In this document: piece by piece, positions 16,790 to 24,078 of the stretch
Layout: each line of letters starts with the position of its first letter
How positions within the stretch are numbered: the first letter of the stretch is position 1
Assembly: GCA_013036095.1 (NCBI GenBank)
Contig: JAAXCW010000006.1
Span: forward strand, 1 to 64,000
DNA from: Vulcanimicrobiota bacterium
Lineage (GTDB): Bacteria; Vulcanimicrobiota; Vulcanimicrobiia; Vulcanimicrobiales; Vulcanimicrobiaceae
Length of the DNA: 64,000 nucleotides
Reading direction: 5' to 3'
Made by a program: the position numbers and the translations under genes
The notes under the pieces: model-generated
What the model was told of the DNA's origin: nothing
Database searches by the model: none
The model's input: the letters and a program-made list of their open reading frames with translations, nothing else

Positions 16790-17508
16790 CTCTGCACGGC
16801 CGTCGACCAGCCTGAGTAATCGCCCCCGAACTCTTCGGCAAGCGTTGTGAGCGCGACGCGCATCTCGGTGATTTTGAACGGATCTACGGTATCCAGCTTC
16901 GCGCATCGCACCGCGCGCTCGCCGGCGTCAATTGCCACGCGGTATCCCTTGTCCGCCATGACACGGGCAAAGCCGTCGAGCTGTTCGCGGTCGCCGAAGG
17001 TAACCGTGTGTTCGATCGGACGGCGCTTTTCGAGATCGTCGCCCGCATCGATGAGCACTTGCAGCGCTTTCATATCGTTTGCGAATGCCATCTGCTGCGC
17101 GTCGGGATAGAGGTAGTTCGTATAGACGGCCCAGAGCGGATCGCTGGCGGCGAGCAAACTGTACGTGTACTCTTGGTGCTTGGTCATCACGTCCGCGACG
17201 CGCGCGGCGACGTCGTCGCTTTGGGGTCCATAATAATGGAAGGTGCGCATGCCCCGGCCGGTCACGCGTCCCGCTTCGACCAAACCGGCCGGTTCGAGCG
17301 CCGAAGCGAGCTCCTCTTCGATGCGCTGCAGAACGCGATATTCGTTCGCGCCGGTCATCCCGTGCGAATCGGGCTCCCGCAGCGTTACGGCGATCGTGTA
17401 CGCTTCCGGCTGGTCCGGCCGCGGAGCGCCATCACGCAACTCGAGATCGACCGCCACCGAAATCGGCTCTCCCTCGACGCGCGCAAAGTACGACGACCAG
17501 TCCGCCAT
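16786..17508 (-). CDS. DUF695 / RraB-like protein (RNase E regulator-like)
   Basis: 240 residues from ATG 17508 with AAGGA upstream. The N-terminal half (ADWSSYFARVEGEPISVAVD onward) looks like the DUF695 domain. The C-terminal 100 residues match the RraB fold: DMKALQVLIDAGDDLEKRR, then HTVTFGDREQ, GYRVAI, and an ending EEFGGDYSGWSTA that parallels the conserved G-x-YDGW box. RraB in gammaproteobacteria binds RNase E and alters its degradosome; the DUF695-RraB combination is known in other phyla but uncharacterised. The same window encodes an RNase E/G with a scaffold-like tail, a possible target. Confidence 0.75.
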   Translation of the reverse strand: MADWSSYFARVEGEPISVAVDLELRDGAPRPDQPEAYTIAVTLREPDSHGMTGANEYRVLQRIEEELASALEPAGLVEAGRVTGRGMRTFHYYGPQSDDVAARVADVMTKHQEYTYSLLAASDPLWAVYTNYLYPDAQQMAFANDMKALQVLIDAGDDLEKRRPIEHTVTFGDREQLDGFARVMADKGYRVAIDAGERAVRCAKLDTVDPFKITEMRVALTTLAEEFGGDYSGWSTAVQS

Positions 17509-17561
17509 GCCGGTCCTTTTTCCCCAAAGGCCGCCCAGCCCGTGCTTTCGAAGAACCCAGA

Positions 17562-18101
17562 ATGTATCGTCGTCTTTTTCTGGCCGCCGCGCTGTCGGCG
17601 CTCGCTTCCGCACCCGCTCTAGCAAGCTTGCAAGCCGGCGCCACAGCGCCCAACTTCAAGGCTCAGGCTTCGCTCGGCGGCAAAGTCTTTGATTTCAATC
17701 TAGCCGACGCGCTCAAAAAGGGCCCGGTCGTTCTCTACTTTTATCCGGCGGCGTTCACGAAAGGCTGCACGATCGAAGCCCACGATTTCGCCGATGCCGT
17801 CGACCAATACAAAAAGCTGGGCGCAACCGTGATCGGCATTTCGCACGATACCATCGATACGCTGAACAAATTCTCGGTCAGCGAATGCCGAAGCAAGTTT
17901 GCCGTCGCCGCCGATCCGCAACTGACGGTAGCCAAAGCCTATGACGCGGTTTTGGCGCAGGCTCCCACCTACGCGAACCGGACCTCCTACGTGATCGCGC
18001 CCAACGGCAAGATCATCTACACCTACACCGACCTGAATCCCGCGATGCACGTCACGAACACGCTGCAGGCCTTGCAGCAGTACGAGGCGTCCCAGCACTG
18101 A
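17562..18101 (+). CDS. Secreted peroxiredoxin (AhpC/TSA, BCP-like)
   Basis: 179 residues with signal peptide (LFLAAALSALASAPALA). Thioredoxin fold with the peroxidatic site PAAFTKGCTIEAHDF; the Cys sits in the usual P-x3-T-x2-C context. The resolving Cys found five residues later in BCP enzymes is a His here. Another Cys (SECRSKF) could act as resolving Cys or the enzyme may be one-Cys. It would reduce peroxides in the periplasm. The ATG at 17562 is 53 nt from the divergent RraB-like gene. The next genes (cupredoxin, phosphoesterase) are also exported proteins. Confidence 0.9.
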   Translation: MYRRLFLAAALSALASAPALASLQAGATAPNFKAQASLGGKVFDFNLADALKKGPVVLYFYPAAFTKGCTIEAHDFADAVDQYKKLGATVIGISHDTIDTLNKFSVSECRSKFAVAADPQLTVAKAYDAVLAQAPTYANRTSYVIAPNGKIIYTYTDLNPAMHVTNTLQALQQYEASQH

Positions 18102-18137
18102 TCTGAACCGGCCGCAGCCCCCGCGCATAGAAAGGGC

Positions 18138-18449
18138 ATGAGAATCTTCATGCTCGCCGCGCTGGTTGCCGCAGTCGCAACCTCACCTCAGTCTGTCGAG
18201 ATCAAAGGCTTCGCGTTCAAACCCGCGGTGCTGACCGTCGCCGCCGGCGACACCATCACATTCGTCAACCACGATCAGGAAGCGCACACCGTGGTCGCGC
18301 AGGGCGGGGCCTTCAAGTCGAGCGGGCTCGATACGAACGATCAGTGGACCGTTCGCATCACCAAGCCTGGAAAGTACCCGTACTTTTGTTCGCTGCATCC
18401 GTATATGAAAGGCACGATCGTCGTGCGTGCCGCGCGAGGTATGCACTGA
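18138..18449 (+). CDS. Small periplasmic cupredoxin (amicyanin/plastocyanin-like)
   Basis: 103 residues with signal peptide (MLAALVAAVATS). Type-1 copper ligands are visible: His in NHDQEAHTV and the C-terminal Cys-x2-His-x2-Met set in YFCSLHPYMKG. The short beta-barrel of about 85 residues fits amicyanin-like electron carriers. Its stop overlaps the start of the phosphoesterase gene by 1 nt, so the two are co-translated. Electron partners are not evident from the context. Confidence 0.9.
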   Translation: MRIFMLAALVAAVATSPQSVEIKGFAFKPAVLTVAAGDTITFVNHDQEAHTVVAQGGAFKSSGLDTNDQWTVRITKPGKYPYFCSLHPYMKGTIVVRAARGMH

Positions 18450-19336
18450 TGCAGCGAAAAGACTTTCTCGGGCACCTTGCCTGGACCGGAGCAGGCATCG
18501 CCTATGCGCTGAGCGCCGGCGGACTCATGACCGGCACGGCCTTGGCGCGCGGCGTAACGGGGCCGATCGACTTCGTGCAGATCAGCGACAGCCACATCGG
18601 CTTTCATCAGGATGCAAATCCCGACGTCGCCGGAACGCTGCAGGCTGCAGTTAAGGCCATCAATGCGCTGCCGTCGCAGCCGAAGTTCGTCATCCATACC
18701 GGCGACGTGACGCACCTTTCAAAACTCGAGCAATTCGGAACTGCTAAAGATATTCTCGCGCAGCTGCGCGCCCCGCTGATCGTCATTCCCGGCGAGCACG
18801 ATTTCATCGGTAAAGATTACAATTCGTTTTTTCAGGCCTTTCCGACGCCCAAGGGCGGAAAGCAATGGTTCTCGTGGGATCAAAACGGCACGCATTTCGT
18901 CGCGCTGATTAACGTCTTCGATTTTGAAAAAATGGGATTGCTCGGCAACGATCAGCTGACGTGGTTGAAACGCGATCTCGCTGCGCAGCCGCGCTCGACA
19001 CCGATCGTCGTCTTCACGCACGCACCGCTCTACGCACTCTTTCCGTCGTGGGGCTGGACGACCGAAGACGGCACGAAAGCGATTGCGATGCTGCAGCGCT
19101 TCGACAACGTCACGGTGCTCAGCGGGCACATTCACCAGGTCGTCACCCACCAGGAAGGCAACATTCATTTTGCGACGGCCGATGCAACCGCATACCCGCA
19201 GCCCGCGCCGGGCACGGCGGATAAACCCGGACCGCTCGCACTTCCACACGATCAGCTGTTGCGCGCGATTGGGTACCGCAACGTCTTACTCGAGAAAGGG
19301 CATGCCGCCGTCATCGACGATCGAAGGTTCGCCTAG
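18449..19336 (+). CDS. Exported metallophosphoesterase
   Basis: 295 residues from ATG 18449. N-terminus MQRKDFLGHLAWTGAGIAYA resembles a Tat-type signal, though only RK rather than RR is present. Calcineurin-like motifs in order: DSHIG, GDVTH, GEHD (normally GNHD), FTHAPLY and SGHIHQ, giving a complete dinuclear metal site. Substrate unknown; related proteins hydrolyse cyclic nucleotides or phospholipid head groups. It is followed after 25 nt by an ECF sigma factor gene, so the exported trio upstream may be part of the same transcription unit. Confidence 0.85.
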   Translation: MQRKDFLGHLAWTGAGIAYALSAGGLMTGTALARGVTGPIDFVQISDSHIGFHQDANPDVAGTLQAAVKAINALPSQPKFVIHTGDVTHLSKLEQFGTAKDILAQLRAPLIVIPGEHDFIGKDYNSFFQAFPTPKGGKQWFSWDQNGTHFVALINVFDFEKMGLLGNDQLTWLKRDLAAQPRSTPIVVFTHAPLYALFPSWGWTTEDGTKAIAMLQRFDNVTVLSGHIHQVVTHQEGNIHFATADATAYPQPAPGTADKPGPLALPHDQLLRAIGYRNVLLEKGHAAVIDDRRFA

Positions 19337-19361
19337 AACCATCACCGCTCAAGAGCGCGCG

Positions 19362-19877
19362 ATGGAAAACGGATTCGTCGCGCGCGAAGCATGGGCGTTC
19401 GAGGCTGCCTATCAATCTTTCAAGACCGCGCTTTTTGGCGCCGCGGTCGGTATATTGGGCGATCGTGAAGAGGCCGAAGACGCCGTTCATGACGTCCTCG
19501 CGCGGCTCTGGCAGCGCGAGCACGCCTATTCGACGGCACGGGGAACGCTGCGCTCGTTCTTGGTCGCCTGCGTTCGTAACGAAGCGCTCTCGCGCCGGCG
19601 CAAGAGCAGCAACCGTCTGCGGATCGAGCAGACGATGCGTCCCGAATCGGTTGAAGCCGCCGACGAATCGCTGGCCGATCGCGACCGCATCGCGCGCGCT
19701 CTGGAACTGTTAGGAGAAAAACAGCGCGAGGCAATCCGTCTGGTTTACGAGGAGGGCTTGCCGTACGCCGAAATCGCGCGCCGGCTCAACGAGCCGGCCG
19801 GCACGATCAAGAGCAGGCTGTCGAACGCGGTGCGAACGCTCCGCGCTCACTTCGCCGCCCAAGGAGAAACATTGTGA
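19362..19877 (+). CDS. ECF-family RNA polymerase sigma factor
   Basis: 171 residues from ATG 19362. Region 2 contains EEAEDAVHDVLARLWQRE and region 4 the helix-turn-helix LPYAEIARRLNEPAGTIKSR followed by LSNAVRTLR. There is no region 3, as in all ECF factors. The last 4 nt (GTGA) overlap the start of the membrane anti-sigma gene, the standard coupling for such pairs. The stimulus is unknown; the neighbouring peroxiredoxin and cupredoxin make envelope redox stress plausible. Confidence 0.92.
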   Translation: MENGFVAREAWAFEAAYQSFKTALFGAAVGILGDREEAEDAVHDVLARLWQREHAYSTARGTLRSFLVACVRNEALSRRRKSSNRLRIEQTMRPESVEAADESLADRDRIARALELLGEKQREAIRLVYEEGLPYAEIARRLNEPAGTIKSRLSNAVRTLRAHFAAQGETL

Positions 19878-20503
19878 ACGATCCGCGGAACGAGCATCTT
19901 GAAGAGGCCGCCGAGCTCTATGCGCTCGGTGCGCTGCCTGATGCAGAACGCGAGGCGGCGGACGCACACATCGCGCGTTGCAAGGTATGCGCGCGACGCG
20001 TCGGTCAAGCCGAGGAAACGCTGGCGGTCTTGGTTCGGGCGCAGTCGCCGTCTTCGCAGCTGGACCGCCGCGTGCGCGCGACCTTCGTGCGGCGCAGCAG
20101 CGGTCGCGCGTTTTATCCGCTCGTTGCCGCAGGCCTGATACTGGCGCTGTTGCCCGGCGCGCTCTTTTGGCAGCGCGATCGCGATCTGCGCGCCTCGGAT
20201 GCGGTGAACCGGCAGGCCGTCGCGGCGATGATCGGCTCGCATTTTCTGCATTCGCAATTTGTGAAGGTTGCCGCGGATGCGCCGCCGGCAAAGGCGATCT
20301 TCGCGCGAAACGGGGCGTGGGTATATGTGATTGCCGTGACTGACCGCGACCTTACGTTGACTGCAGGCGGGCATGTACTCGGAAGAATTTCAGGAACCGG
20401 AAACGAGCGCGCGATATTCGTCGAGCATCCGCCGGCGGCGCGATCGCTGGTTCTCTCGGATGGTGCGCGCGTGCTGGCGCGCGCCGCTGTCGCGCTTCCT
20501 TAG
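19874..20503 (+). CDS. Membrane anti-sigma factor (zinc-finger, RskA-like)
   Basis: 209 residues. Cytoplasmic N-terminus with the zinc-binding anti-sigma motif His-x3-Cys-x2-Cys (HIARCKVC), then a transmembrane helix (YPLVAAGLILALLPGALFW) and an extracytoplasmic beta-rich domain of about 110 residues that would perceive the signal. It is expected to hold the ECF sigma factor inactive until stress. Translation is coupled to the sigma gene by a 4-nt GTGA overlap. Its stop overlaps the convergent rmuC stop by 4 nt. Confidence 0.9.
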   Translation: MNDPRNEHLEEAAELYALGALPDAEREAADAHIARCKVCARRVGQAEETLAVLVRAQSPSSQLDRRVRATFVRRSSGRAFYPLVAAGLILALLPGALFWQRDRDLRASDAVNRQAVAAMIGSHFLHSQFVKVAADAPPAKAIFARNGAWVYVIAVTDRDLTLTAGGHVLGRISGTGNERAIFVEHPPAARSLVLSDGARVLARAAVALP

Positions 20504-21615
20504 CCGGCGTGTTTGCGCTGCTGCGCATCGAGCGCCGTGATTTCGCGCGTCGCGAGCTCGACGGGCACGAGCTCGGGAAGTTCGGCGTCGGGCAACGACG
20601 CGAGTTCGCGGATCTTGCGACCTTGCGGTAAGACGCGGCTTTCCATCGAGCCGACGGCGCTGTTGTAAGCACCGACCGCTTTTTCGAGGCTCGCGCCGAT
20701 CGATGCGATATGCCCGGCGAATGCGCGGACGCGGTCGTAGAGCACGCGTGCGGCCTCAGCAATTTTCTTGGCGTTTTCTTCCTGCTGACGGTGCTGCCAG
20801 CCGAGCGCGTAGGAGCGAAGCAGGCCGATCATCGTCAGCGGGCTGGCGATATAGACGTCCTTGGCGGCGCCGTATTCGATCAGATCGGGATTCTCAGTGC
20901 AAGCCGCGCTTAAGAACGCTTCGCCCGGTACGAACATCACGACAAAATCTGCGGAGCGTTCGGCGCGCTGGTAATTGCGCCGCGCCAGCTGATCGATGTG
21001 ATTTTTGAAAGCCGCCGCATGCGCTCGGAAGCGTTCGCGCCGTCCGGCTTCGTCGGGAAGTTCGACGGCCTCGAGAAATGCGTTGAGCGGAACCTTCGCG
21101 TCCACGAAGATGCGCGAGTTCCCGGGAAGCTGCACGGTCAAGTCGGGACGTCCGCGATCTTCGCCGGTTTGCAGCGTCTGCTGCTCTCCGAAATCGCAGT
21201 ACGCTTCCATGCCCGCCAGTTCGACGACGCGGCGCAGCTGAATCTCGCCCCATTTTCCGCGCGTCGTCGGATTGCGTAACGCTGCGGAGAGCTGTGTTGC
21301 CGCAGTCTCCATTTTACCGCTGCGATCGATCAACCCCGATATTTGTTCGCGCAGGCCTTCGTAGGCGCCGGAACGCTTTTCTTCCATCTCGCGCACAAGC
21401 GCGTCGAACTCGGTGAGTTTTTGCTGGACGGGCGATACGATCGCCGCAAACTTCTCGTTGGCGAGCGTCAGAAACGAGTCGCGCTGCATCTCGGCTACGC
21501 GCGCATTGGCTTCGTGCAACTCGGCTTTGAGCCGTCCCGCCGCAAACCACATAATCGCGGCACCTGCGGCGACGCCGCCGAAGAGCGCGAAGAGAACGGC
21601 AAACGAGATCGTCAC
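20500..21615 (-). CDS. rmuC: DNA recombination protein RmuC homologue
   Basis: 371 residues: an N-terminal membrane anchor (FALFGGVAAGAAIMWFAAG), a coiled coil over 27-105, and the RmuC core with RGKWGEIQLRRVVELAGM and a PD-(D/E)XK-type strand pair (RPDLTVQLPG, IFVDAKVPL). The family limits inversions at short inverted repeats and may act as a nuclease on unusual DNA structures. It starts at GTG 21615, with the dienelactone hydrolase gene ending 16 nt upstream on the same strand. Confidence 0.92.
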   Translation of the reverse strand: MTISFAVLFALFGGVAAGAAIMWFAAGRLKAELHEANARVAEMQRDSFLTLANEKFAAIVSPVQQKLTEFDALVREMEEKRSGAYEGLREQISGLIDRSGKMETAATQLSAALRNPTTRGKWGEIQLRRVVELAGMEAYCDFGEQQTLQTGEDRGRPDLTVQLPGNSRIFVDAKVPLNAFLEAVELPDEAGRRERFRAHAAAFKNHIDQLARRNYQRAERSADFVVMFVPGEAFLSAACTENPDLIEYGAAKDVYIASPLTMIGLLRSYALGWQHRQQEENAKKIAEAARVLYDRVRAFAGHIASIGASLEKAVGAYNSAVGSMESRVLPQGRKIRELASLPDAELPELVPVELATREITALDAQQRKHAG

Positions 21616-21631
21616 CCTGGAACGATTCGCG

Positions 21632-22486
21632 CTAAGCTTTTAAATACTTTGTAAGGAAGGTGATCGTGCGCCGCCAGGCGTCTTCGGCAGCATCGGCAAC
21701 ATATGACGAGCGCTGATCGTCCATAAATGCATGCCCCGCGTCTGGGTAAACGACGAAGTCGTGCGGAACCTGTAAGTCCTGAGCAAACTTCTGCACCATG
21801 TCGCCGGGGATGCTTGTGTCGCGCCCTCCATAGCTTCCGACCACGGGAACTTTAACGGCCTGGACCACAACATTAGAGATATTTCCGTAGAATATCGCTC
21901 CAGCTGAGTATGGAACGGCATTAACGGCGATTTGTTCTAGCGCAATCGCACCGCCCATACAGAATCCCAATATGGCGATTTTGCCGGCTGCTTTATGGGA
22001 CCAAATCCACTGTGCGCCGGCCCGTAGATCGGCCGCAGTCTGGTCCTCGTTGAGCATCTGGGAGAATGGACGAAAAATTGAAAAATCGGTTGCGCCATCG
22101 CCCGGCGGCGCGTTTAGTAGCCCGTAAAGATCGGGCGATATCGACGTGAAACCCGCCTTGGCCAATCGGCGCACGAAGTCGCGGATCGACGTGTCGACGC
22201 CCCAGATGTGCATGACCACGACGATGCCGGGCGTTATTGGTCCCGTTTTCTTCGGCCACGCAGCATATGCGGGAATCGCGCCGCCGGGCGTTTGCAACCG
22301 GAGCTCAAGTGTTTCTATGCTGGGGTCGCTCTCCGGCACCAGCGGCGGGTGCGCTTTTCCGAGCTCGGTTTGCGCAAATGCGGGCCCGAGCGTTGCGGTT
22401 CCGGCTGCTGCCGCGGCAGTAGCTCCCAGAAACGTTGAGCGGCGCACGTTCGGGCTGGTCGAGTTTGTGGGATCAATCTCTTGCAT
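21632..22486 (-). CDS. Tat-exported dienelactone hydrolase family protein
   Basis: 284 residues from ATG 22486 with GGGAG upstream. The N-terminus carries a twin-arginine signal (VRRSTFLGATAAAAA). The alpha/beta-hydrolase core keeps the dienelactone-hydrolase triad: Cys in GFCMGGA, Asp in GGRDTSIPG, His in DAGHAFMD. In the family this hydrolyses dienelactones or related esters; an exported version with an unknown substrate is common in soil bacteria. Its start is only 33 nt from the divergent gene at 22520, leaving no room for two separate promoters. Confidence 0.9.
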   Translation of the reverse strand: MQEIDPTNSTSPNVRRSTFLGATAAAAAGTATLGPAFAQTELGKAHPPLVPESDPSIETLELRLQTPGGAIPAYAAWPKKTGPITPGIVVVMHIWGVDTSIRDFVRRLAKAGFTSISPDLYGLLNAPPGDGATDFSIFRPFSQMLNEDQTAADLRAGAQWIWSHKAAGKIAILGFCMGGAIALEQIAVNAVPYSAGAIFYGNISNVVVQAVKVPVVGSYGGRDTSIPGDMVQKFAQDLQVPHDFVVYPDAGHAFMDDQRSSYVADAAEDAWRRTITFLTKYLKA

Positions 22487-22519
22487 GGCGTAACTCCCTG
22501 GCGTCAGAAGAGGTGGTTC

Positions 22520-23209
22520 ATGAATCGGGCGTCGTTTCTTTCCAGCGCTACCGTCGCCGCGGCCGTTACAGGCGTGCCTGGCGGCTCGAACTTCGTTGAA
22601 CGCCGCGCGAACTTCGACGCGGCCGGCTTCGTCCGCGCCGTCAATAAACCGGCGGATATCCGCCAAGTCTGGGAAGCCGTCGCATTCCATCCGGCGATCT
22701 TCAACAACATGAAGAACGGACTGAACGGTCTGCACTTCGGTTTCGGCTATCCGGCAGATCGCATCAGCGTTGTGCTGGCGCCGCACGGTCCGTCAAGCGC
22801 ATACACCTATGCGGACGAGGTGTGGCAGAAATACCGCATCGGCGAAGCCTTCGGCCTCAAGGACGCTTCCGGAAAGGCGCTCGACTCCAATATCTTCCTG
22901 CGGCCGCCATCCGTATTCCTAAGCACAACCGATCCTGACGATCCGCAGAGTATTTTTCAAGACACATCGATCGCGACGCTGCAAAGCCGCGGGGTAGTCG
23001 TCTTGACCTGCCATACCGCGGTCGAAGAACAAGCGCGCGCGATCGTCAAGAACGGTTTCGCGCCGGCCGGGATGGATGCTACCGCCGTCGCAGACGATAT
23101 CTTAACGCACCTGATTCCGGGTACGCATGTCGTTCCCGCGATGATCGCCGCGATCGCGGAGCTGCAGCAGCGCTACCATTACAGTTACCTGACGCTAACA
23201 TTTGCATGA
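22520..23209 (+). CDS. Exported DsrE-like protein of unknown function
   Basis: 229 residues from ATG 22520 (SD AGAAGAGG). A short signal-like N-terminus (SFLSSATVAAAVTGVPG) precedes a domain with alternating strands and helices. The fragment FHPAIFNNMKNGLNGLHFGF, the single Cys in VVVLTCHTAVEEQAR and the closing LIPGTHVVPAMIAAIAELQQ resemble the DsrE/DsrF superfamily, whose members handle sulfur or persulfides. The 4-nt overlap with the TsdA-like cytochrome gene supports a sulfur-related role. Family assignment is tentative. Confidence 0.5.
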   Translation: MNRASFLSSATVAAAVTGVPGGSNFVERRANFDAAGFVRAVNKPADIRQVWEAVAFHPAIFNNMKNGLNGLHFGFGYPADRISVVLAPHGPSSAYTYADEVWQKYRIGEAFGLKDASGKALDSNIFLRPPSVFLSTTDPDDPQSIFQDTSIATLQSRGVVVLTCHTAVEEQARAIVKNGFAPAGMDATAVADDILTHLIPGTHVVPAMIAAIAELQQRYHYSYLTLTFA

Positions 23210-23991
23210 CAAAACTCGCGCTGCTCTTCGCGGTTTGCGTGTTGGCTGCTTGTGCCGGACAAAGTGCGCCCGCGCAGGCGCCTGCGTACGACGAAAAAGC
23301 GGTTCCTGCCGGTGCGCAGGGCGATCTGATCCGCTACGGACGCGAGCTGATCGTCAACACGCGCGCACACATGCGCGGCTATGTGGTGGCAAACTTGGAT
23401 TGCGCGGCCTGTCACGTCGCGGGCGGAACGAAACCAAAAGGCGGAAGTTTCGTCGGTATCTACGGGCAGTTTCCGCAGTGGAACGCGCGCGCGCATCGCG
23501 TGATCGCACTGCAGGACCGGCTGGCGGAGTGTTTTCTTTACAGCATGAACGGCAAGCCGCCGGCGTACAACAGCCGCGAGATGATCGCGCTGGTTGCGTA
23601 CATCGCCTACCTTTCGCGCGGAACGCCGGTCGGCGCGACGCCCGATCCGTCGGTAAAACTCACGGAGTTTGCGCCTCCGCGGCGGGCGAGCGTGCAGCGC
23701 GGATCGGCCATCTATGCGCAGCAGTGCTCGGCCTGTCACGACGCGGGTGGCGCGGGCTCAGCCGCATTTCCGCCGCTGTGGGGTCCGACCTCGTTCAACG
23801 GCGGCGCAGGCATGCACCGGCTCTGGAGAATGGCCGCGTTCGTGCGCTACAACATGCCGCAAAACGCCCCCGGCTCGCTCACACCGCAAGAAGCCTACGA
23901 CGTCTCGGCCTTCGTCCTCAGCCACGCCCGGCCGAAGTTCCAAGGGACCCGGCTGGTCGGGTTTCCGGAGCGTCCGGCCAAGTATTTCTAA
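23206..23991 (+). CDS. tsdA: Di-haem cytochrome c lipoprotein, thiosulfate dehydrogenase (TsdA)-like
   Basis: 261 residues. The N-terminus is a lipoprotein signal with lipobox LAAC (Cys16). Two haem c sites: CAACH at 66-70 and CSACH at 174-178. Between them, DRLAECFLYSMNGKPP supplies Cys109, 43 residues after the first haem Cys, the spacing of the axial Cys ligand in characterised TsdA enzymes. FPPLWGPTSFN, GAGMHRL and RYNMPQNAP complete the TsdA pattern. TsdA couples two thiosulfates to tetrathionate, or the reverse. Most TsdA proteins are soluble periplasmic, so the lipid anchor is a variant. Confidence 0.82.
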   Translation: MTKLALLFAVCVLAACAGQSAPAQAPAYDEKAVPAGAQGDLIRYGRELIVNTRAHMRGYVVANLDCAACHVAGGTKPKGGSFVGIYGQFPQWNARAHRVIALQDRLAECFLYSMNGKPPAYNSREMIALVAYIAYLSRGTPVGATPDPSVKLTEFAPPRRASVQRGSAIYAQQCSACHDAGGAGSAAFPPLWGPTSFNGGAGMHRLWRMAAFVRYNMPQNAPGSLTPQEAYDVSAFVLSHARPKFQGTRLVGFPERPAKYF

Positions 23992-24078
23992 GGGGTGCGA
24001 CCGGGCAGGTTGCATCCGATAGCCAAAACGGGGCAATCTTGGGAAGGGCCTTTATAGTGGTAGACGGAGAGAACATTC

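Noticed and set aside
17079-17561. Long N-terminal extension of the peroxiredoxin frame
   Set aside because: It overlaps the divergent RraB-like gene and is Arg-rich shadow sequence; the signal peptide begins at ATG 17562.
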